Positions 32,697 to 44,794 of a DNA stretch of 64,000 nucleotides are shown piece after piece (the stretch's first letter is position 1; each line of letters begins with the position of its first letter). The stretch lies in the NCBI GenBank assembly GCA_905250115.1, contig CAJNOI010000056.1:194986-258985 (forward strand). The letters are read 5' to 3'. The translations under genes were made by a program, and so were the position numbers. Source of the DNA: Adineta steineri (taxonomy: Eukaryota; Rotifera; Eurotatoria; Adinetida; Adinetidae). Below the pieces are notes generated by a model, which did not search any database, was not told where the DNA came from, and worked only from the letters and a program-made list of their open reading frames with translations.

Positions 32697-35351
32697 CTAT
32701 CCTTCGCTTCTATTGCGTTCCAGAAATTCAAAGATCGTATGTTTACCCTCATCTCCGATTTCATTGTAATCGAGATTTAGTGTGGTGAGTGTCTAGATGA
32801 AAAAATGTAAGTAAACACATGATGTAAATGAAGAGACAAAGGCAGTTACTGTGTTGTATCGTAATCCATCAGCCAAATGTTGTGCTCCAACAGGTCCAAT
32901 TTGATTGTGACTGAGATTTAGTGTGATGAGTGTCTAGATGAAAAAGTGTAAGTAAACAAATAATATAGATAAAGAGAGAAAAACAGCTACTGTGTTGTGT
33001 CGCAGTTCATCAGCCAAAACTTGTGCTCCAGTATCTCCGATTTGATTCCATTGGAGATCCAGTGAAGTAAGTGTCTAAATGCAAAAGTGTACGTAAGTCA
33101 ATGATATAAATAAAGAGGGAATGGCAATTACGGCGCTATGTCGTAATCCATTAGCCAAATGTTGTGCTCCAACAGGTCCGATTTGATTGGAACTGAGATA
33201 TAGTGTCGTGAGTGTCTAAATGAAAAAGTGTAAATAAACAAATGATGTAAATGAAGAGAGAAAAGCAGTTACTGTGTTGTGTTGTAATCCATCAGCCAAA
33301 CGTTGTGCTCCAACATCTCCGATTTCATTCTGATTGAAATATAGTGTGATGAGTGTCTAGGTGAAAAAGTGTAAGTAAACAAATGATATAGATAAATAAA
33401 AAAAGACAGTTACTGTGTTATGCCGCAGTTCATCAGCCAAATGTTGTACTCCAACATCTCCGGTTTGATTGGAACTGAGATTTAGTGTGATGAGTGTCTA
33501 AATGAAAAAGTATAAGTAAAGACATGATATAGATAAAGAGAGAAACACGGTTACTGTGTTGTGTCGTAATCCATCAGCCAAAAGTTGTACTCCAGCAGCT
33601 CGGATTCCATTCCACCCGACATCTAGTGTGGTGAGTGTCTAGATGAAAAAGTGTAAGTAAACACATGGTGTAAATAAAGAGAGAAAGGTAGTTACTGTGT
33701 TGTGCCGCAGTGCATCAGCCAAATGTTCTGCGCCAACAGATTCAATCTGATTGAAACCGAGATCTAGTGTGGTGAGTGTCTAGATGAAAAAGTGTAAATA
33801 AACAAATAATCTTGATAAAGAGAGAAACACAGTTACTGTGTTATGTCGCAATTCATTAGCCAAATGTTGTGCTCCAACATCTCCTATTGCACTATTGAAG
33901 AGATTTAGTGTTGTAAGTGTCTAGATGAAAAAGTATAAGTAAAGGCATGATATAGATAAAGAGAGAAAAACAGCTACTGTATTGCATCGCAGTTCATCAG
34001 CTAAATGTTGTACTCCAACATCTCCGATTTGATTGTGACTGAGATTTAGTGTGGTGAGTGTCTAGATGAAAAAGTGTAAGTAAACACATGGTGTAAATAA
34101 AGAGGGAATGGCAATTACAGCGCTGTGCCGTAATCTATTAGCCAAATGTTGTCCTCCAACAGGTCCGATTTGATTGGAACTGAGATCTAGTGTGGTGAGT
34201 GTCTAAATGAAAAAGTGTAAGTAAAGACATGATATAGATAAATAGAGAAAGACAGTTACTGTGTTGTGTTGTAATGCATCAGCCAAATGTTGTGCTCCAA
34301 CATCTCCGATTTCATTGAACCAGAAATATAGTGCGGTGAGTGTCTAGATGAAAAAGTGTAAATAAACAAATGATATAGGTAAACATAGAAAGGCAGTTAC
34401 TGTGTTATGCCGCAGTTCATCAGCCAAATGTTGTACTCAAGCATCTCCGATTTCATTGGACGAGAGATATAGTGTGGTGAGTGTCTAGATGAAAAAGTCG
34501 AAGTAAATACATGATATAGACAGGGGTGTCCCGAGGTCCAAAACATTGGGGAGCCGTCGATAAATTTTGCGAGATTTTCTGATAAGTTTCAAAAATATTC
34601 CAAGCATTTTTGTAAATTTTTCAGAAATTTTGGAAGATTTTCAAGATTTTTTCAAAAAATTTCTTCAATTTATCCCCAATTCTCAAAAAACTTTCAACAT
34701 CTTCTGAGTTTTTTTTAGATTTTCAAGATGTTCAAAAAATTTTCAAGGATTTTTTAAAGTTTATAAGAAAATTCTTAAATTTTTTCGAAATTTAAAGAAA
34801 ATCGCGATGTTTTTTTGTAAGTTTTTCCATGAATTTGAAGATCATTTCTAAAACTTTCCGAAAATGCTCATAAACTGGAGAGCAAAAAAAAAACAAAATT
34901 TTCTAAGATTGGGGGGACGTCGCGGCCCCAAAGGCCCCCCATCGGGACACCCCTGTGATATAGATAAAGAGAGAAAGGCAGTTACTGTGTTGTGTTGCAG
35001 TCCTTCAGCCAAATGCTGTGCTCCCACAGGTCCAATTTTATCGTTCCCAAGATTTAGTGTCCTAAGTGTCTAGAAGAAAAAGTGTTAGTAAACACATGAT
35101 ATAGATAAACAGAGAAACACAGTTACTGTGTTGTGTCGCAGTCCGTCAGCCAGATATTTTGTTCCAATATCTCCGATTCCACAGCCCGCAAGAACTAGTG
35201 TGGTGAGTGTCTGGACGAAAAAGCATAAGTAAAGATATAATATAGATAAAGAAAGAAAGACAGTTACTGTGTTGCGTCGCAGTTCATCAGCCAAAAGTTG
35301 TGCTCCAGCAGCTCCGATTTCATTGGAACTGAGATCTAGTGTAGTGAGTGT
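32697..35351 (-). repeat. Tandem array of about 141-base exon+intron units
   Basis: Sixteen related units (fifteen full, one terminal) contain both the 84-base LRR exon and the following intron, whose sequence is also conserved (gtgtctagatgaaaaagtg on the plus strand). Conservation of intron and exon together shows that expansion occurred by unequal exchange or local duplication of genomic units. Confidence 0.9.
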
Positions 35352-36565
35352 CTAAATGAAAAAGTATAACTAAAGACATCATATAGATGAAGAAACAGAA
35401 TATTTGGCCGTTTTTATGCGGGTTTAGATGAATGAAATAAATGTTGGTAGGACTCCACTGAAGAGCACATAAATATGAATCTGAATATATCTTTGAATTT
35501 AGATTTTGTGCAATGCTCAAGATTGTTGGGTAAAAAGGTAAGGTAAAAGGAAGTTAAAAAGGGTTGCGTATAGGTATAGTTTTTTTATTTATGAGGTGCA
35601 TTAATTGTTAGTTTTTTTTGTAAAAGACGACAAAAAGGTTTAGGTTATAAATAATGGTGTATCAATTGCTGATGTGCAAAACTATTCGAATACATGCATC
35701 GCCTGTTAGTACTGTGTAGATATTGGAAAAACATAGTTTTATATTAGTAATCTGTGGATGAGTTTCTCATGTTTATCAACGAGACGAGAGATACGTTTTG
35801 CATGAGAACCTCATTTTAGTTGTCTCATTTGGTCAAATTAATGGGTATTCTTAGTTTCGGTACGAATATTCATTGATTTCGGTAGATGTTTTCGATGATG
35901 CCACACAATTATTTGTATAAAAAAATATTAGTTGATAAAAACGTAAGAATTAAAGAATTTATTGGATAATGTCAGATTCATAATCGGTGAAAGGCGGATA
36001 CATACTAAAACGTCTAATTATAAATAAAATGCGTTATGGGTAACGTTTTTGGAATAGAATTTGGTTTGTAAGTAGCGTTTCTTTGAGAAATGTTCCACTT
36101 TGCTAATATAATTGTAATTAATGCAATTGGATGAGAGTGTGAGTTTCTTTCAAAATGTTATGCTAATTATTAAAATGGTAATAAAAAAGTGTTTAGACGA
36201 GGGTAAAACGAAAGAAAAGAAACTGTGTTTTTATAATTATCTGAACATTATTTTCGGAAGAGATTAATAAGTGATAAATTAGTTTAAGTAACAAATAATT
36301 TATTCACGTACATTTTACTGAAATGATTCTACTTGTATAGAGATTGTAGGAATGAAAAATAATTTGTGAACCAGTAGACAAAAATTAGACTGTCACGATA
36401 GAAAAAGTTTACCTGATATCGATGATAAGTGTTTAAGATCATGTTGAATCGTTGACATACATTGGTCATTGAGCATAGCAATGTAAAGTCTGATTGGTGA
36501 TCTAGAACTCTGTAGACAATTTCTACTGGTAACGTATGAAACTTCGCAACAGTTTGATTTTCCAT
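32697..36565 (-). CDS. F-box protein with RI-like leucine-rich repeats, one repeat per exon
   Basis: The first exon (36565-36413) encodes an F-box-like start: KFHTLPVEIVYRVLDHQSD, NVCQRFNMILNTYHRYQ. From 35351 there are fifteen exons of exactly 84 bases, all phase 0, each one 28-residue ribonuclease-inhibitor-type LRR of the form TLTTLxLSxNxIGxxGAQHL ADxLRxNT, spaced about 141 bases apart by 57-base introns. A terminal exon (GDEGKHTIFEFLERNRSEG) ends at TAG 32697. F-box/LRR proteins usually act as substrate receptors of SCF ubiquitin ligases. The fourth LRR exon (about 34398-34486) has an in-frame TGA in place of a conserved Gly codon. The roughly 1-kb first intron is unusually long, and missed exons there are possible. 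A MITE sits in the intron between LRR exons 3 and 4. Confidence 0.75.
34521..34955. mobile_element. hAT-like MITE inserted in an LRR intron
   Basis: A 435-base element with terminal inverted repeats caggggtgtcccgagg and catcgggacacccctg, flanked by a direct repeat tgatataga (34512-34520 and 34956-34964). The CAGGG...CCCTG ends and 8-9 base duplication fit non-autonomous hAT elements. The interior is low-complexity (tttcaaaaa, gattttc repeats) without a transposase. The unbroken target sequence is known from neighbouring repeat units, which confirms the insertion. Confidence 0.85.
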
Positions 36566-38890
36566 TGTAAACGCTTTGTGAAATATGTGCTGTGTAACGT
36601 TGTATGCTACTGATACGATGTGTTGTATTTTTTTCTTCTTGCCCGAATGAATATATGTTCGTCACGCAGCCTATATTTCACATGATGTTGCAATTACTTG
36701 TTGACAGGAAAAAAACGAAAAAATAACGTCAACTATGAAATAACAGAATCGACATAGCAACTTTACGGCACGTTTTTATTAAGATTGTTTTATTGATAGC
36801 AAATGATGTATAATACACATGAATATTGCGTACTCGTTATAACCAATAAAGATTTGGCAGCATTCTTTTCTAATTTATTTTTTTAAATCTATATTAACAT
36901 TTGATCGCAAAATCGAATACAAATATTTTAACGGATGGAATAGAATTTGTTCTCACGAAACAGTCAGACAAATGAATCGAGGAAAAACATAAGATCATTA
37001 GTTTTATGATTGCCGAATTTTAGTACAATCTGATCTGCTGTTCGACAAATTATTTTAAAATATTGAGAATATTTTGCTTCATTTATTGAAATTTTTTCAG
37101 ATACGATTATTCACAGAAATATTCATTTTTTAAGATGGGTATTTGCAACAAAAGTGTATATTTCTTTGTATTAAAAAAAGCAATATTATATGTAAAGATG
37201 CTACAGATTTTATTTTATTGGAAAAATATCAAAATAAATCTTCACTATTGTATGAAAATTTTGCTTCGATTATTTGTATGATTTCATATGTGATTCGATT
37301 TTGATCATATGCTGACTAATTCATTGAACTCTTTCATCATCATAAACATAGATATAATTGATCGGGAAGAAACAGAAATAAACAAATCATTTAAAAAAAT
37401 TCTTCAAGAAAAATCAGATTTTCAAGTCATTCCTTTCTGAATAGTTAGACTTCTACATTAATGCAGAGTTGAACAATATGAGTATTGTTGTACATGAGTA
37501 TTGATATCCATAACAGAATCCTATTCGAATCGGTTCTAATCATAAAGAACAAGACTAGTTTTGAAATTTGAATAAAACCAGTTCAACTAGTGTCCACTCA
37601 ATTCACAAGAGTTTTTCTTTGATAGCTTGATACTTTTTTAAAATATTTAGAAAACAAAAATGTCGACGTAAAATTTACCTAAAGTTTTTTTTTTCGCATT
37701 GTTTCAAAATAGGTAAGTTCCATATGCGCTTGATAGAAATTCAGATCATTACTATTTAGTTGGCTTGAGAAAATCAATCTCAGTTGGTAACTGAAATAAT
37801 TACGAGGTCTTCGAACAATATTGTAAACTTAAACACATACCAATTTCTCTTTATGATTTAGTTTTTGATTTTTATTTAATGCATATATAGCTCTTGATAT
37901 TGCATGTTGTTTAATTTAATTCTTCGTTATATGCTCTATATTCCGCAAAATTTAAATATATTATATTAAATTTAACGGCTTTTGATTTAGAAAAGATAGT
38001 TTTTGACGAAATAGAATATAATATCATGTTTATTTATGTCTAAACAAAAAGAAATACATACATTCAGCGCTAATCAATCCTGGACTTGTGCAATAGCAAT
38101 ACAAGTAGAAACCATTTGTGTCCATTTGTCTCTTGTACAATATGAATGATTATAATAGATTTTTGGTAATTTTTCTCAAAACGTCACGAAAGGATTTAAG
38201 CATATTTGATCCCTAAGATTGATATTAAACGACTACTACGAATTAAAAATGAACAGTATGCTGCACCGTAAAAAATAAAGAAACTTTCCTGAATCCTCGA
38301 AAAAGATTTTGGAAGAGAATACGAAACCTTGATAAATTTTTACTGGAGGTGTGGATGTGAGTGTCAGATAAATAGAGTAGAGTACCCACCGTACATCCAC
38401 ATCCAGCAACATCAAGACCCACTCTTAGTCACCTACACCTTATATGAAGATATTAGATAGTAGCAGGGAAAATATGAATCGAAACTAGACAGGAAGATTT
38501 ACTTGTACTGATTCAGTCTCTGGAAGTAAACGAATTATATTTAAAAAAAAAACTTGATATACATAGCATGTGAAAAGTGCGACTCATGCACTCGATGTAT
38601 CACTTATAGATAGAAAGAGAGTTGTATTATTAAATTACTGCAAGTCCCACAATATACTGCGAAGGATTAGATGCTGATGCCCAGCCTACTTTTTCCTTAT
38701 TCCAAAATAATTGAATTCAATTAAGTTTCGAGTTTTAGATCTCGTAATCTGGCGACATCTTACTTCTTATTGGTTGAACGTATTGTACCAATTGACTACT
38801 TATTTTCGATACAATTCAATTCATATTGATATGATATTGATATTAGTATATTAATCTATATCATATTTTAATATTTAAGAATAAATAATT
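36566..38890. other. Long gene-poor stretch
   Basis: No supported exon. A small GGTGTGG/CCACATCC foldback is at about 38343-38440. The 3' part holds AT-rich DNA leading to TSG101. Confidence 0.4.
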
Positions 38891-40671
38891 ATGGCTAAAC
38901 AATCACAAACTGAAATTGATCAAATGATTCAAAGATCAGAAGTATGTAATTCATTTAAACATTTAAATTAAAAATACATAAATATTTTTTTATTTCTAGT
39001 ATAAGAATCGAGATTTAGTTCGTCGTGATATAATTCAAGTACTTCAATCACCACAATGCAATTTAATATTAAATTTAATTCCGTATTATACAAATGAAAG
39101 AGTTTATCGAGAATATCTTTGTCTAACTGGAACTGTTGTTTGTCAATATAAAGCAAATAAATATAATATTCCAATTGAAATAAATATTCATCAAAATCAT
39201 CCATCTCAATCACCAACAGCTAAAGTTAAACCAACAGCAAATATGTATATATCAACAACGAATCCAGATGTTCAACCGGATGGAACAATTATTAATCATT
39301 ATTTAAGATCATGGAGACATGTAAGTGTTTTCTTATCAAATGTAATATTCGATAGATAAATAAATTTTTTAACTGAAAAAAAAAACAGACATCCGCTAGA
39401 AATTTCAACACGTTTTAGTTTTTTATTATTAAAAATCTTTAGTATGATTTAGAGAAGAATGATTCGATGTAAAATAAGAGATTTATTATTTTCAATAGAA
39501 TTTTAATAAAAAAAATGTCAAATCAAATTTATCGAACTTGTAATTACCGATAATTGTAAATACTATGAATACAATTCTTAAAAAGAAAATTGCTCAAATA
39601 AAAATCAGGAAATATTTTTAAATTTTAAATTTATTTTTTTGTTTTAGCCTCACAGTGATTTATGCAGTCTAATTAATTCATTCTCTCAATCATTTAGTCA
39701 ACTTCCACCTGTTTATTCAAGTTCAACTCCTGTTAATCAACCAACACCTTATTCAACTAATACAAGTCAATCAACACCATATCCAAGTATTACAAGTCAA
39801 CCAACACCATATCCAACTAATATAAGTCACCCAACACCATATTCAACTAGTATAAACCAGCCACTACCATATCCAACTAATATAAATCAGTCGACACCAT
39901 ATCCAACTGATACATCATTCATGCCAATGCCAATGCCAATGCCAATGCCAATACCAATGATGACAAATTCATATCGACATGTCGCACAAACAAATGAAAG
40001 TCAAAATTCTGGCGACGTTTATCATGAATCTCTTAAATCAGCTGTTATAAATAAAATTTCTAATCGCTATAAAGAAATAACTGAAACAAAACAAAATGAA
40101 ATAAGTTCTTTAGAAAAAATTCAAGAAGATTTAAATAATGGTGAACAAAAAATTCAATCATTAATTAATCAAATTCAACAACAACAAATTTTAATAAAAG
40201 TTTCCGAATTCTTTTTTCTTTTATTTATTATTTCTAAATTTTTATTATTATTCTAGAACTATTTAACAACATTAACAAATAAAACAAATGAAACAACACA
40301 AAAACCTTTACAAAAGTCAGAAAGTACAATAAAGGATGATGCAATTATTATTTCAAAACCAATTTCTAAACAGTTTAGTTGATTTTGAATAAGTTAAATA
40401 AACTAGATATTTTATTTCTTATCTCTTTTAAAGATTACTTCAATGTTATGTTGAAGATCATGCAATTGATGATTTATTATATTATTTATCTGATGGTTTA
40501 AAAAGAGGATCAATTCCTTTAGATATTTATTTAAAAGTTTGTTCTTTCTGTTTTCTATTTAATTATTAACTTTATTAATCTTTCATTTTTTCTTAGCATG
40601 TTATGAAACTTTCACGAAAACAATTTACAATACGAGCAACAATGATCAAATGTCGAGAACTTCACGAATAA
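38891..40671 (+). CDS. TSG101: TSG101-like ESCRT-I subunit
   Basis: About six exons. An N-terminal UEV domain carries RVYREYLCLTGTVVCQYK, KYNIPIEINIHQNHPSQSP, VKPTANMYI and YLRSWRHPHSDLCSLI. A Pro/Thr/Tyr-rich linker holds about seven tandem 10-residue repeats (QPTPYPTNIS type, 39735-39910) and a short MP run. A coiled coil (NEISSLEKIQEDLNNGEQKI) follows, then the C-terminal steadiness box: YYLSDGLKRGSIPLDIYLK, HVMKLSRKQFTIRATMIKC RELHE. TSG101 binds ubiquitin and PTAP-type motifs and sorts cargo into multivesicular bodies. The UEV catalytic Cys is absent, as normal for the family. The intron after the UEV exon is about 330 bases, long for this region. A degenerate tRNA-Ala follows. Confidence 0.93.
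39735..39952 (+). repeat. In-frame minisatellite in the TSG101 linker
   Basis: About seven 30-base units encoding variations of SQPTPYPTNI are followed by five copies of ccaatg. The reading frame is kept throughout. Confidence 0.8.
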
Positions 40672-40722
40672 AAACCAAATATAAGAATTAATTTATAAAA
40701 AAAGCATATATTAGAATTGGAG

Positions 40723-40794
40723 GCTCCGGGCATCGATCCCAGTGCCTCTCGCATGCAAAGTGAGCGCTCTACCATGTTAGCTAAGCCCCCTATG
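40723..40794 (-). pseudogene. Degenerate tRNA-Ala copy (TGC)
   Basis: Nearly identical to the tRNA-Ala at 31443-31514 but with changes that weaken stems: the D-stem GCTC becomes GCTA, the anticodon stem gains an A opposite C, and the T-stem C is changed to T. The anticodon is still TGC. It probably descends from the same duplicated unit and is decaying; reduced function cannot be excluded. Confidence 0.75.
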
Positions 40795-41221
40795 AGTTAC
40801 TTCTTAGCATTTATTTAATTAATTATTGTAACATTTAATGTAAACAAATCTTCCAAAAATAAATCATTTATACTAAATATGATCGAACTTTATTTATTTT
40901 TAATAACTTATTTATAAATAGATTTAAATCATTGTTGTTTTGTTGTAAACATTAATAAACTAGCATTGATCTTTATCAATAATGATATATTAATAGAAAT
41001 TGATTATATTGAACAATCTTCAATATTAACAAATACGAATGAATAGTACAATATTGAGATAATAAATGTTACAATTTATATATGATAAAAGTTGAAAGAT
41101 AGAAGAGAACTATTTCCATTTTTATTCTTTCTAAGATTCTCATTTAAGAAATGAATATTAGAAATTGTTATTTGAAATAAATAATAATTGAAAAATATTT
41201 AATAGAAGAATATTTTAAAAT

Positions 41222-41300
41222 GTTCTTTTTTAAAATCAGTTAAACAATGTCGTTAGTAGAAAACGTTTCCAATGTTAACATCATAAAAGGAAAAAAGAAC
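41222..41300 (-). promoter_or_regulatory. SECIS element in the selenoprotein S 3' UTR
   Basis: On the minus strand a lower stem GTTCTTTTTT/AAAAAAGAAC encloses the quartet AUGAU ... UGAU (41284-41280 and 41238-41235), which gives U-U, G-A, A-G, U-U pairing. Helix GUUAAC/GUUUAAC follows, then an unpaired AAA exactly 11 bases after the 5' quartet (AUGAUGUUAACAUUGGAAAC). These are the defining SECIS features. It lies about 60-120 bases after the stop codon. Confidence 0.85.
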
Positions 41301-41355
41301 AAATTAAATAAAAAAAAAACAATTTGATCTTGTTTTATTGAAAAACAAGGTTAAA

Positions 41356-42000
41356 TTAACCTCATCCTCCAGCACCACCTGGTCCTCGTTTAGATGATGG
41401 ACGCCATGAACATGATCCACCTTCACTTCGAGTTGATTGACCTGTTAAAGGATTATGATCATTTGATCGATATTTTAATCGACTAGATTTTTCATCGGTT
41501 GTGGATTTTAATGCTTCAATTTTCTAATTAAAAATAAAATCAATAAATTATAATGAAAATAAAATCAAATCAAATAGCTAACAGTTTTTTTTTCTTCTGC
41601 ACGACGTTTAGCTTGTTCTTCATATTCTTTTTGTTGTCGTTGTCTTATACGTTCCATATGTTCATATCGATTAAATGAATCATCTTAAATTAACAAAATT
41701 GTTTTTTTTTTCTTATTTTAAATTTATGTAGATTTATAATTACCTGATAGATTTGTATTTTCTCTTCGATTTCGTTTGAAATAAATCCAAATAATAGTTA
41801 ATATTAATATAAATAAAAGAATTTTCCATTGTTGAATAACTAAAATAGTCTTAGAGAGATATAAAATAAAAATAAGTAAATAAATCTTTACATATTTGAT
41901 ATAGAAAAGACCATTTCGTTGAATCTAGTTTATTTTCCGATTCCGATAATATTCTATCATTTGAATCAATTTCATCTTCAATAGTAACATCATCCTCCAT
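41356..42000 (-). CDS. SELENOS: Selenoprotein S (VIMP), Sec encoded by TGA
   Basis: Four exons give about 160 residues. An acidic N-terminus (MEDDVTIEDEIDSNDRIL) is followed by one membrane helix (WKILLFILILTIIWIYFKR), a basic coiled coil (YEHMERIRQRQQKEYEEQAK RRAEEKK) and a C-terminal tail, HNPLTGQSTRSEGGSCSWRP, ending GAGG-U-G. The TGA at 41362-41364 is followed by one Gly codon and TAA, the same penultimate-Sec arrangement as in animal SELENOS (GGUG end). SELENOS is an ER-membrane protein that links p97/VCP and Derlins in ER-associated degradation, with Sec as a possible reductase centre. A SECIS-like fold lies just downstream, supporting UGA recoding. Confidence 0.92.
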
Positions 42001-44240
42001 TGTTTATATATACTAAAAATACATTTTTATATTTTAATCAGAACTCAAGCATAAATCATAAATGAAAATTTAAATAATAAAAATAAAATTGATATCGGTT
42101 ATATCACTTATTCTTCTTGCTAATCAAAAATTAATTCATATTTTATGAAAAAACTGCTGATCTATTTGAAGTAAATTTTGACGTGGCTTATCATGAAAAC
42201 CAATAGAATATTTCATAAAAAAGAAACAGATGTCACTTCAACCTTATCATAATACAAAGAATTTTTATTATCTTTACAAAAATATCATTAATATCTAAGA
42301 ACAATACTTATCATAATTTATTTTATTTCTATCTAGATTTCTATTATATCTCAATAATATGTTATACATGTAGAACTGGAGAAACCATATGGAACTTTAA
42401 ACTTTTACGACCATTGTGCGCGAATAAAACAGTTGAGAGTGGAAATGGTGAACTGGAAGAAAAGAAGTACAAATCTGGAAGTTTAAAACACATAATGAAT
42501 TACAATGATTTGTACACTACTATTATATTAAGAATTCATTATTTCTTAGTTATAAACCTTAACTCATTATATTGTACATGATCATTGGTTTAAAACATTG
42601 TTTCTACTTCAGAAGCCATTTTTTTAAAGACTGGTTCATTATCTAAATCATTTCAGAAACAATTGTTAGAATTAAATTTCTTTGGCGAAGATTATTTCCT
42701 ATTATAAATCGATCATTCTTTTTTAACCTAAATCATTGATATATCTTCATAAAAATGCGGAAAGAATTTGTATTTATATGTACTATATATGATTACTGCA
42801 CACAAAAGAGAATATTAAAATATTGATACTTCATGTATGTTCAGTATCTATATATACTAGATAATAACTTTCTCAACAAAAATAGTAATTTTCATTATTG
42901 TTTATAAAGTATGTTATCTTTTAATTATAATCTTCAACGTAAAGATAATAACAATTATTGACTGTACCAACAATATTTCCTCTTTGATACAAAAATATGA
43001 CAATAAAATATTTGAGTTTGCCGTTATAAATATCTTAATACTTTTGATGACAGTATATTCTCTATAAAAATAGAGAGAATGTTCAATTTGTTTAGTAATA
43101 GTTTTTATCAATACCAATTTTCTTTGTTAATATGCAAAATAACTATAAACAACAAATAACATTAAAAATAGACTAGTATGTATTAGTAATATTATTCAAA
43201 AGTTTGAACAATGAAAATTCGTTTCTGTATCATTTTATTTGAAAACTTAGTTTTATCTGTTGATTTGTAATGTAAGAAGAATTAATAGAATAGATTCAAT
43301 TTTAATATATGAATTAGAAAATATTTTCAATAAAAATAAGTTTTGAGAAACAAAGAAACTTATTATTATTTGTTACATTTTGTTTCATAAAAGTAATCGT
43401 TTGTGTCACGTTACTGATATATTACTCATGCCGAAATAAGATACGAAATATCCCATTATTAATATCAACAACATAGAAGGAGATAACGCATCTAAAAATT
43501 TTCTATTGATTAGAAAAGCTTTTTTGTTTACGAGAAATAATTACTCCTACTATTAGCGTTGGCACGTTATCTATCAGTAAATCAAATCAAGTCTATATAG
43601 ATAAATTTCTTTGTTTATTTTTGTTTAAAAACTAATTTATGTAATATATTCTCTTCATTATTTTACACAGTTCGATTGATGATCTTTGAAAATATAAATA
43701 TTGAATAGAAAAACAAAATTTCTTGTCTACTTTCTACAGTGCAAGATTACTATAAAATACAATAATAATGCATATCAATTAATTTTTTATAGTTTTACAA
43801 GTTTCTTTCTCAATTGGTTGAATGCATCCTTTACATATGAATTAATTCATTTAATGAATTTTCCTTTTTTCTTCGAAATTGAGAATTTCGTATAGAAGAA
43901 AGAGTAAATATATGTATTGTTAGAGATGATAAATCGAATATAAATTAAAACAAAATAAATAATTAATGAAGTTGATTAATTATTAAATCTAATGATGAAA
44001 AAAGTGATATTGTTAATCCCTAAAGATCAGTATGTATTATCATATGCAAATAAAATTGTCTTTGCTTTTTTCTACTTTTATTTCGTGTGAGATAATCAAA
44101 AGCAAGAGAAAAAAGAGAAAGAGAAAGAAAAAAGAAAAAAGAAAAGAAGGAAAAACAGTGTGTCCCATTAGATTACGAGAATAAAAAGGAAAAGAATATA
44201 TATATATAAGATTATTTGTATTTCTGTGAATTGTCGAGTA
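42001..44240. other. Long gene-poor stretch
   Basis: About 2.2 kb of AT-rich DNA. Two open frames (42914-43117 on minus, 43701-43895 on plus) are low-complexity and unsupported. A purine-rich tract (gagaaaaaag repeats) lies near 44100-44160. Confidence 0.4.
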
Positions 44241-44474
44241 ATGTCTTCATCAACATTTCATCGATCTGTTGATTTCATTGATTTTCCTTTATCAACAACA
44301 AGTGATGATAAAAATTCAAGTTTTACACCACTTTATCGAACAACTGAAGTAGAAAATCTTCATGATCATATAAATAATGATAAACAATCAACATCACCAC
44401 CAAATCCATCAAAAACAACGAAAAAAGTTTTAACAAAATGTATGACTGTTATTGGTGATGAAACTGAAAAATAA
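44241..44474 (+). CDS. Small Ser/Thr-rich protein, unknown
   Basis: 77 residues from MSSSTFHRSVDFIDFPL (an ATG 15 bases upstream would add MNCRV). Hydrophilic, Ser/Thr/Asn-rich, ending KCMTVIGDETEK; no signal or membrane segment. Codon use fits neighbours, and a short AT-rich 3' flank with AATAAA-like signals follows. No family recognised. Confidence 0.45.
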   Translation: MSSSTFHRSVDFIDFPLSTTSDDKNSSFTPLYRTTEVENLHDHINNDKQSTSPPNPSKTTKKVLTKCMTVIGDETEK

Positions 44475-44794
44475 ATATTCATTTTTCAACATTTTCTTTG
44501 TTTATTTCTATTCAACTCAAATATAAATAAAATATCATCTTCAATAAAAAAATATTTCTTTTATTCATTTGTCATATTAATATTTAATAAAAAAAAAAAC
44601 TCTTTTCTCTATTAGAATAAAAACTAAAAGATTTTTTTTTTATAAATTTATCTTTTCACATGAAAAGATTCTTTGAAACAGATAAAAAGACACGTATTAC
44701 AATTAATTTAGATATTTCTCAGCAGTTCTCTTTATTTTGCAAAATAAACTCAAGGTAATTTTTGATTTTGTTAATAATAAGAGAAAAGCAAAAG

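Noticed and set aside
32591-32788. Plus-strand frame of 65 residues
   Set aside because: Lies over the terminal LRR exon of the minus-strand F-box gene.
34864-35073. Plus-strand frame of 69 residues
   Set aside because: Runs from the hAT-like MITE into an LRR exon on the opposite strand; no independent support.
40723-40794. Second functional tRNA-Ala
   Set aside because: Three stem changes make it more likely a decaying copy, so it is listed as a pseudogene.
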